DNA of 7,605 nt from Thermoprotei archaeon (GTDB taxonomy: Archaea > Thermoproteota > Thermoprotei_A > Sulfolobales > WANQ01): assembly GCA_027038805.1 (NCBI GenBank), contig JALWGO010000261.1, forward strand, positions 1 through 7,605, written 5' to 3'. Numbering within the stretch: position 1 is the stretch's first letter; each line of letters begins with the position of its first letter. A program made the position numbers and the translations under genes. The notes below the pieces were generated by a model that saw only the letters and a program-made list of their open reading frames with translations, ran no database searches and was not told where the DNA came from. Shown piece by piece: positions 1 through 5,311 of this stretch.

Positions 1-60
1 TCTCCCGATCTACCAATCTTTTAACCTCTTAGACTCTACTTCACAATGATATACTTAGTG
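1..60. other. left-edge intergenic DNA, nothing recognised
   Basis: This AT-rich stretch before the first promoter has no convincing open frame, repeat or RNA gene. It may hold the upstream region of the first gene or the flank of a gene outside the window. Nothing more can be supported. Confidence 0.4.
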
Positions 61-68
61 TTTATATT
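61..68 (+). promoter_or_regulatory. putative TATA box for the small hypothetical gene
   Basis: The octamer TTTATATT resembles a crenarchaeal TATA box. Counting about 25-27 bases downstream puts the transcription start near 90. This matters for the gene start: a TTG at 71 would lie between the TATA box and the transcription start, so it could not be translated from this promoter, whereas the ATG at 122 would have a leader of about 30 bases. Confidence 0.4.
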
Positions 69-121
69 CTTTGAAACCACTAAATAAGATTAGAGGAAGG
101 GAGGAAGGTAGAGCTATATCA

Positions 122-541
122 ATGTTATTCCATAAGAACCCAGAGGAATATTTGAGGAAGGCTTCTTTAGAATTATTTAGAGCAAAAATAGAGTTATATG
201 CAGCTATAAAACTTGATGAAGACGAGAAGAATAAGAGAAGGTTCTTCCTAGAAGTAACGGTTAGTACTGTTTTAGCGAGTAGTGGAACATTTATCTTAAC
301 ACCAGATGTTATGGTTAGAATGTATGTTAATGGTGCATTAAAGAGGGTTAAGAAGTCAGTAAAGCTGTTGGACAAGTACTTGAAGTCTACTAGGAGTGGT
401 AGTCAATTCCTAATAGAGGACGTAAGGAATATCCTATTAGAATGCATTGATGTAAGTGATTATAGGGAGATGTATGAAAAAGTTTCTCAAGCACTATCAA
501 TGCTTCAATCTATTTCTCAGCCACTACGTTTTCTCCAGTGA
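122..541 (+). CDS. small charged helical protein of unknown function
   Basis: I do not recognise the family. From the ATG the protein has 139 residues. It is rich in Lys, Glu, Arg and Leu and reads as mostly helical: about residues 5-35 (amphipathic, Glu/Lys-rich), 38-56 (more hydrophobic, with a Ser-Ser-Gly turn near 53-55), 62-90 (basic, with clustered Lys and Arg) and two C-terminal helices at 94-108 and 112-132. There is no signal peptide, clear membrane segment or metal motif. The frame stays open to a TTG at 71 (156 residues). I prefer ATG 122 because a TATA-like box at 61-68 would put the transcript start near 90 and a purine-rich SD-like stretch (GGAAGGT, 103-109) precedes it. The spacing of 12 bases is somewhat long. 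The end overlaps the convergent gene by 25 bp. The composition looks protein-like and the antisense frame is Ser/Phe-rich, so I take this strand as coding. Confidence 0.65.
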   Translation: MLFHKNPEEYLRKASLELFRAKIELYAAIKLDEDEKNKRRFFLEVTVSTVLASSGTFILTPDVMVRMYVNGALKRVKKSVKLLDKYLKSTRSGSQFLIEDVRNILLECIDVSDYREMYEKVSQALSMLQSISQPLRFLQ

Positions 542-1191
542 TCCCATGTTGCCTCCTTATAGTTTATTCCTAAGTGTTTTCTTAGAATTCTCATAGCTGT
601 ACTTGGATGTATACCGAATTCTCTCGCTATCCTATTAACACTTCTCTCTTCTACTGGGGTGTTTAACCATTTTTCTACTAGTAGTCTATCCCTCTCCTCT
701 TTCTGTAGGGGTTTCTCGTTGTTTTTCAATGTTTCAATTGTTTTCTTTAACTCGTTCAACTCTTTCTCAAGCCTATCTATGGTTCTAGCACGTGAGGATA
801 CACCCGTTAACGCTATTTCTAGCTTCTCTAAGCGCGTCTTCAAGGAATCTAATTCCGTCTTAACTACAGTATATTCTCCTAGGATCTTGTTCTCGGTTTC
901 AGCCATATTATTTAGCTTCTTCTCGGTAATGGATTGGTCGTCTTCGATTCTATTTATACGTGATTCAAGGAACTCTATGCGACTGGAAAGTTCTTCTAGT
1001 TGTCTTGAGATACTCTTTAATTCCTTCTTGTTCACCGATATTTCGCCGACTTGGCCTCTCAGTACTTCGATTTTCTCCTTATAGTCTTCTAGACTTCTCC
1101 TTAACTCTCGGTTCATGTAGAATGTATAGGCTGCGATACCAGCGGCCACTATGGATGTTACTAATGCTATCTCGTACACTATGCCGTACAC
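517..1191 (-). CDS. membrane-anchored coiled-coil protein with C-terminal helix-turn-helix
   Basis: The protein has 224 residues in three parts. Residues about 5-26 are a hydrophobic membrane segment followed by Asn-Arg-Glu-Leu-Arg-Arg, so by the positive-inside rule the body is cytoplasmic. Residues about 28-158 are heptad-rich, with repeated Leu/Ile and Glu/Lys/Arg, and predict a long coiled coil. Residues about 184-208 form an HTH-like unit (Ile-Ala-Arg-Glu-Phe-Gly-Ile-His-Pro-Ser-Thr-Ala, then a basic recognition-like helix), ending in a short Trp- and Arg-rich tail. I infer a dimer or oligomer that ties DNA to the membrane, or a membrane-proximal regulator. The start is GTG 1191; the next Met (residue 26) would delete most of the anchor. 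There is no separate upstream SD and the leader seems very short. It lies 47 bp downstream of the phosphoesterase gene on the same strand but has its own TATA-like box. Family name unknown. Confidence 0.8.
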   Translation of the reverse strand: MYGIVYEIALVTSIVAAGIAAYTFYMNRELRRSLEDYKEKIEVLRGQVGEISVNKKELKSISRQLEELSSRIEFLESRINRIEDDQSITEKKLNNMAETENKILGEYTVVKTELDSLKTRLEKLEIALTGVSSRARTIDRLEKELNELKKTIETLKNNEKPLQKEERDRLLVEKWLNTPVEERSVNRIAREFGIHPSTAMRILRKHLGINYKEATWDHWRKRSG

Positions 1192-1197
1192 CTAATA

Positions 1198-1238
1198 GGA
1201 GGAATATAGTCTTATTAGACGCTTAAAATAGTTCCTCC
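1198..1238. repeat. inverted repeat GGAGGAA...TTCCTCC around a promoter
   Basis: Arms GGAGGAA (1198-1204) and TTCCTCC (1232-1238) are perfect 7-bp inverted copies separated by 27 bp. They bracket the TATA-like box of the coiled-coil/HTH gene. A smaller inverted pair, GTCT (1209-1212) and AGAC (1217-1220), lies between them. It could be an operator or an RNA hairpin between the two minus-strand genes; chance is also possible in a purine/pyrimidine-biased stretch. Confidence 0.35.
1223..1230 (-). promoter_or_regulatory. putative TATA box for the coiled-coil/HTH gene
   Basis: On the minus strand this reads TATTTTAA. A start site about 26 bases downstream would fall near 1200, only some 9 bases before the GTG at 1191. 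That fits a nearly leaderless transcript and explains the lack of an SD in the usual place. Confidence 0.4.
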
Positions 1239-1985
1239 CTATACTTTACCCGTTACGAGTATTCTTTCAAGCCGCTTGTAGTACTTCTCTTCTATTCCAA
1301 GAGAGCGGAGTTTCCCTAAAGTCTCTTCTATGGGGTACTTTACCCTGTATACGGTGAATTCTCCTTTATCAGTGTCTAGGATGGCGAAGGAGGCTCTATT
1401 ATCTCCATCGCGTGGTTGTCCAACGCTACCCGGATTAACTACCCTAGTATTGTCTACTCTTAGGTTTAAGACTATATGAGTATGGCCTACTACTACATAA
1501 TCAGCCCTAACCACGCGGGGCCTTACAGCCAACATTGAGGGTGTAAGATAGAGCTTTAAGAGATCTTCTTCTAGGTCTGGGTACAAGTAGCCGTAGAGAG
1601 GGTTTCTAGGAGACCCGTGGACAACATATAGTTTCAAGCCGTTAAGTTCTACTATCCTCTTAGTTGGGATCGTTTTAAGCCAATTAATCTGTTCCTTCGA
1701 TAAGAGCTTGTAGGATATGTTTTCCCTAGTATAAACGCTTAGTTCGTGTGTTTTAGGAGAACATAAGCAATCAGTATTAAATGCTACTGCGTGGTCATGG
1801 TTTCCTCGAACAATAACATCTGGGCCAAGTTCACGTATCATATCGACTACTACATGGGGTTCAGGGCCATAGTCAACTAGGTCTCCCAACACCCATACCG
1901 TATCATGTCTCGGAGCATTCTCTAACACTTGTTTTAATGCATCACTATTTCCATGTATATCGGATAAGAGTAGAATACGCATCAT
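1239..1985 (-). CDS. calcineurin-like metallophosphoesterase (YfcE/MJ0936-type)
   Basis: This is a two-metal phosphoesterase of 248 residues, cytoplasmic, likely acting on a phosphodiester or phosphomonoester; the natural substrate cannot be read from sequence. All the family blocks are visible in order: Asp9-x-His11 (SDIHGN), Gly34-Asp35, Gly61-Asn62-His63-Asp64, His123 in VVHGSPR, and Gly167-His-Thr-His170, followed by the usual Asn-Pro-Gly-Ser-Val-Gly-Gln block at 184-190. The length fits the roughly 240-residue branch and not the short, roughly 165-residue YfcE branch; the extra part is a helical insertion around 65-115 with a Cys-x-Cys pair at 73 and 75. Two adjacent ATGs (1985 and 1982) compete; a GGGGA at 1990-1994 is 4 bases from the first and 7 from the second, so the second may be used. 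It is divergent from the glycoside hydrolase gene, with a shared 80-bp control region. Confidence 0.93.
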   Translation of the reverse strand: MMRILLLSDIHGNSDALKQVLENAPRHDTVWVLGDLVDYGPEPHVVVDMIRELGPDVIVRGNHDHAVAFNTDCLCSPKTHELSVYTRENISYKLLSKEQINWLKTIPTKRIVELNGLKLYVVHGSPRNPLYGYLYPDLEEDLLKLYLTPSMLAVRPRVVRADYVVVGHTHIVLNLRVDNTRVVNPGSVGQPRDGDNRASFAILDTDKGEFTVYRVKYPIEETLGKLRSLGIEEKYYKRLERILVTGKV

Positions 1986-2065
1986 TTCGTCCCCAGCTAT
2001 GTAAGAGAAGTATATTTTTGAGAATTTTTAAAGTATTTCTCGTTTCTAAGGTTTTTAATGGGTGA
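1986..2065. promoter_or_regulatory. divergent promoter region, phosphoesterase / glycoside hydrolase
   Basis: This 80-bp gap separates two divergent genes. The segment 2025-2032 reads TTTTTAAA on plus and TTTAAAAA on minus, so it can serve as a TATA box in either direction: a plus start near 2055 and a minus start near 2002. Further TATA-like stretches occur at 2011-2018 (for minus) and 2051-2058 (for plus). With so little space, the two promoters probably interfere with or are co-controlled by each other (inference). Confidence 0.45.
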
Positions 2066-4399
2066 GTGATAAAGCTTAGTACAAGGCGAAGACATAAGGA
2101 GTTACAAGTTAGCCCTCTATCACCATCGGGTGTGTTATGCGTGAGTACTCGTTTACTCGTTAGGGTAATAAATTATTTGAGAAAACATGGAGTAGATGTA
2201 ATGGGTGAGATTAAGCGGGGGGTTGAGCAACGAGTATTTTATGGGCATCACGGATTATTTACAATGATTTCATCGACTAGGAAGATCCTGGTTCCATTAT
2301 GGCTTGTTAGGCAATTGGATCCGCATAGCCCTGGTTTCCAGGAGGGCCTTGATGTACCTGTATCAATGAATAGAGTTTATAAGGAATGGGGTCTTCTAGG
2401 GTCACGTGAACATGATAGAGAAGCCATAGTTTCACCAGATGGAATATTAATGGTCTCGCCTTGGAGCCCCGGTTTCTGGTTTTACGTTGAAAAGGAGGGG
2501 GAGATAATCCATGGCTCTAACTCGGAGCTAGAATACGGTTATGTGGATGATTATTCTCCAGTATTCCATTCTAAGTTTAAAAAAGACGATGTTGTTGGTG
2601 AGACATTATTCTGGTATGATCATAATATGGGTGGGGTAATCGTAGAGTTACGGGCATTTAATGTTGATTCAGCCTATATTGCTGTTAGGCCACCGAATCC
2701 TATGGGAGTAGCTTTTATTGAAAACGTTGAGTTAACAAATAGAGAGATTAAGGTACGAAGCCCCGATAATGGAGTAGTATTCAATATAATTGCTAGTAGG
2801 GAGGCTGATGAGAAGGGGGCTTATACTTTAGAAGAAGACGGAGATGTAACAGAATATACGGTGTTAAATAATAAGAGTAATGCTCTATCAAAGATTGGAT
2901 GGGCTACTGGGGCACTACGTTTTAAAGCAGTAGATAAAGCTGTAAGACTTAGAGCATTCATCCCATTAGTAGCATTGGAGTCTCCCTTTACAGTAGATTT
3001 TAACGAAGTAGACGTTAATAATGTCAGAGGCTATTGGAGGAGGATTATTGATAGGGGGCTAGTCTTTGAGGCTGGTGATAAGAGAGTTGAATCAAGGTAT
3101 TGGCGTAGTATTATAACCCTACAGATACTATTAGATAAGGATAGAATAACGCCCGGTCCAACAATATATCATCACTTCTGGATACGTGATTCAGCGTATA
3201 TGGTTAAAGCATTAGCTGATGCAGGCTATGTTAGAGAGGCAAAGAATATTATATCATTGATGCTCAAATGTATGCGGGAGGATGGTTTAATAGGTGCAAT
3301 TGACTGTAAGCCCGAGCCATTTGAAGCTGATAGTCAAGGGCAGTTGATCTGGACTATATATCAATACTATAATGCTACTCGTGACCAAGAGTTATTAGAG
3401 CTGGCTTACCCTAAGCTTAAGAAGACTGCTTACTACATAGTTAAGATGTTTGATGATGGAATAGAGAAAGGATGGCTTCATCCCCCGAGCGTTAGTGCTG
3501 AAGACCTAGGACCATCCGACTACTATTACTGGGACGTATATTGGAGCCTAGCTGGTTTATGGAGTATAGCTGATATAGCGTGGATATTGAATGAGAAGAA
3601 GGATGCAGAAGAATATGCTAGCTTAGCAGCAGACTACGAAGACATAGCATGGAGAAATCTTGGAGAAGTTAGCAGTAAGGCTGGATTCTTCCACCCAACA
3701 ACTCCCAGTAGATTATTCCTTGACAGCGGTATTGGTAGAAGCCTCGTAGCACTATGGCCCCTACGCCTCCTACCAGAAGATACCGAGCTGGCAAAAGAAC
3801 TAGTATACAATGCTTGGAGATTCACGTTGAATGGCGGCTTCCTCCACAGTGTTCTATGGAGGGCTCTCGGATCCTATATAACAATGCATTTAGCGGATTC
3901 CCTCCTACTAATAGGAGACCGTGAAAAATACTTGAAAAGCCATGAATGGCTCATAAGAGTATCTGAACCTTTGGGTCAGTGGTGTGAAGCTCATAGTCCT
4001 AGAACTCTTAAGGGTACCGTAGGCGATTTCCCACATGGATGGGCTAGTGCCGACTACATAATGCTTGCCCGAAACGCTATAGTCCATGAGGATTATTCTT
4101 CAACAAAACTATACTTGCTCAAGGGTGTATGGGAGAAATGGGCTGAACACATAGCTCTTGAGGCTAGGACTAGTCGGGGTAGAATCCTGGTAGAATCGGC
4201 AAAAACCGAGACGAATACTATTAAGGTGAAAACTGTTCTTCCAGTATATGATGTAGTAGTACTGTATTCACCGATAAACACTATTATAGAGAGAGTTGAA
4301 GCAAATGCAACATATGAAGTAGAAGACGACCACTTGTTAATCTATGAGCCGCCGAGAAAACTAGAAGTATCTTTAAGGTATAGGAGACTAGAACAATAG
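2066..4399 (+). CDS. (alpha/alpha)6-barrel glycoside hydrolase, GH15/GH63-like
   Basis: The 777-residue protein has no signal peptide, so it probably acts in the cytoplasm. Residues about 50-330 look like a beta-rich (supersandwich-type) N-terminal domain; about 335-690 are helical and match the catalytic (alpha/alpha)6 barrel; about 700-777 are a small beta tail. Barrel marks are Trp372-Ile-Arg-Asp375 (the W-x-R-D signature near the first barrel helices), Glu419-Ala-Asp-Ser-Gln-Gly, Glu479-Asp480 before a Tyr/Trp-rich stretch (candidate general acid), Trp639-Cys-Glu641 (candidate base) and Gly653-Asp-Phe-Pro-His-Gly-Trp659. Known families of this fold (GH15 glucoamylase and trehalase, GH63, GH37) invert alpha-glucosidic bonds; an intracellular alpha-glucan or disaccharide is my best guess. 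The start is uncertain: GTG 2066 has the sequence GGGTGA directly against it with no spacer, while GTG 2141 (residue 26) has GGGTG 8 bases upstream. Confidence 0.8.
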   Translation: MIKLSTRRRHKELQVSPLSPSGVLCVSTRLLVRVINYLRKHGVDVMGEIKRGVEQRVFYGHHGLFTMISSTRKILVPLWLVRQLDPHSPGFQEGLDVPVSMNRVYKEWGLLGSREHDREAIVSPDGILMVSPWSPGFWFYVEKEGEIIHGSNSELEYGYVDDYSPVFHSKFKKDDVVGETLFWYDHNMGGVIVELRAFNVDSAYIAVRPPNPMGVAFIENVELTNREIKVRSPDNGVVFNIIASREADEKGAYTLEEDGDVTEYTVLNNKSNALSKIGWATGALRFKAVDKAVRLRAFIPLVALESPFTVDFNEVDVNNVRGYWRRIIDRGLVFEAGDKRVESRYWRSIITLQILLDKDRITPGPTIYHHFWIRDSAYMVKALADAGYVREAKNIISLMLKCMREDGLIGAIDCKPEPFEADSQGQLIWTIYQYYNATRDQELLELAYPKLKKTAYYIVKMFDDGIEKGWLHPPSVSAEDLGPSDYYYWDVYWSLAGLWSIADIAWILNEKKDAEEYASLAADYEDIAWRNLGEVSSKAGFFHPTTPSRLFLDSGIGRSLVALWPLRLLPEDTELAKELVYNAWRFTLNGGFLHSVLWRALGSYITMHLADSLLLIGDREKYLKSHEWLIRVSEPLGQWCEAHSPRTLKGTVGDFPHGWASADYIMLARNAIVHEDYSSTKLYLLKGVWEKWAEHIALEARTSRGRILVESAKTETNTIKVKTVLPVYDVVVLYSPINTIIERVEANATYEVEDDHLLIYEPPRKLEVSLRYRRLEQ

Positions 4400-5182
4400 T
4401 GCTGGTAGGGTTATAGCTAACACTATTATCCCCGCAGCTATTGGGAAATAATACAATGGAAGCTTCCGTGAAAGCAAGTACATGACTACTATCCCCAAAA
4501 GACCAGATAGAAAAGCTGTTATGAGAGCTGCAAGACTAGCGGGCTCAAGTATGAAGTGTTCGCTGAACCCAGTGTAAAGGCTAGCCAAGAATATTACTGG
4601 TATAGATGCTAGAAAACTCGTACGCACAGCCTCCCAGGAAGAAAAACCACTCAGCAATAGGACTAGTATTGTTAAACCACTTCTCGAAACGCCTGGTAGG
4701 ACAGCTATACCTTGAGCTATTCCTAAGACTAAGTAGTCTTTTCCACTCATTTTATCAAGGCTTTTCTCCCCAAAAGCCTTGACTTTTTTCATTAAGAAGC
4801 CTAAGCCTATCAGAATTGCCCCTATAATAGCTGAGATTATATCCAGGTTTATTTCACCGATGATTTTATTATAGATGAAATATATTGGTGCTCCTATTGC
4901 CAGACTATATATGGTGCCATAGATCCAGAGCTTTATAACAGGATCGAGTTTAAAACGGAAAAGTCTTGCTAATGCTACATAAATATCACGGTAGAAGAAT
5001 ACGAGAGCGGAAATTAGTGTACCAAAGTGTAGAAACAAGGACATACGGTAGGCTTCCCCAATACTATATCCAAATAATCCGGCTAGAAATAGAGTTACCT
5101 GGCCACTACTACTAACTGGAAGCCATTCAAGCAAGCCCTGTATTAATCCAGCCGCAACCGCATCTAGAAGAGAGGGCATCAC
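4388..5182 (-). CDS. uppP: undecaprenyl/polyprenyl-diphosphatase, BacA/UppP family
   Basis: This integral membrane phosphatase (264 residues, family length) removes a phosphate from a polyprenyl diphosphate to regenerate the lipid carrier; in archaea the substrate would be a dolichol-type or undecaprenyl-like carrier used in N-glycosylation. The first signature runs from Gln15 to Gly27 (Gln-x-x-x-Glu19, then Pro-Val-Ser-Ser-Ser-Gly) and the second is Pro163-Gly-Val-Ser-Arg167-Ser-Gly. A His52-x-Gly-Thr block and many hydrophobic segments fit the re-entrant fold. Compared with E. coli, Gln15 stands for Glu17 and Gln28 for His30. The start is GTG 5182 or the adjacent ATG 5179; the SD-like GGTGA (minus strand, 5179-5183) overlaps the start itself, so a nearly leaderless mRNA is likely. 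The stop overlaps the glycoside hydrolase gene by 12 bp tail-to-tail. It is divergent from rbcL. Confidence 0.95.
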   Translation of the reverse strand: MMPSLLDAVAAGLIQGLLEWLPVSSSGQVTLFLAGLFGYSIGEAYRMSLFLHFGTLISALVFFYRDIYVALARLFRFKLDPVIKLWIYGTIYSLAIGAPIYFIYNKIIGEINLDIISAIIGAILIGLGFLMKKVKAFGEKSLDKMSGKDYLVLGIAQGIAVLPGVSRSGLTILVLLLSGFSSWEAVRTSFLASIPVIFLASLYTGFSEHFILEPASLAALITAFLSGLLGIVVMYLLSRKLPLYYFPIAAGIIVLAITLPALLF

Positions 5183-5311
5183 CAGTCATCTACGCGCTTG
5201 TAGTTCCTCTTAGGTATTAAATCTTAGCTTATAGGGTTTATGAATGAATTATTAATATACCTGGGATAACAAATTATATTCTACAAAAAGGTTTACGGGT
5301 GAATCATAGTC
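5183..5311. promoter_or_regulatory. divergent promoter region, uppP / rbcL
   Basis: Two facing TATA-like elements are visible: ATTTAATACC on the minus strand (5213-5222) for uppP, predicting a start near 5191, and TTAATATA on the plus strand (5252-5259) for rbcL, predicting a start near 5282. Each is followed by CC(T), so AGGTATTAA (5212-5220) and TTAATATACCT (5252-5262) form an imperfect inverted repeat about 40 bp apart centre to centre. A second plus-strand AT-rich box, AATTATATT, lies at 5272-5280 but sits too near the SD. Confidence 0.5.
5297..5302 (+). promoter_or_regulatory. ribosome binding site that fixes the TTG start of rbcL
   Basis: GGGTGA is a strong match to the archaeal anti-SD and ends 9 bases before the TTG at 5312. 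There is no in-frame ATG near the start, so this SD is the main reason for accepting the TTG start. Confidence 0.7.

Noticed and set aside
55..375. 106-residue open frame on the minus strand
   Set aside because: It is antisense to the 122-541 gene, has a Ser/Phe/Leu-rich, low-complexity composition, and the plus strand shows a more protein-like sequence with promoter and SD-like signals.
659..1226. Two plus-strand open frames (659-1084 and 960-1226)
   Set aside because: Both are antisense to the coiled-coil gene; the first is a Ser/Phe-rich mirror of a Glu/Lys-rich coiled coil and the second has no family signal.
3634..4281. Short minus-strand frames inside the glycoside hydrolase gene
   Set aside because: They are shadows of a clearly coding frame, with no motif or start signal.
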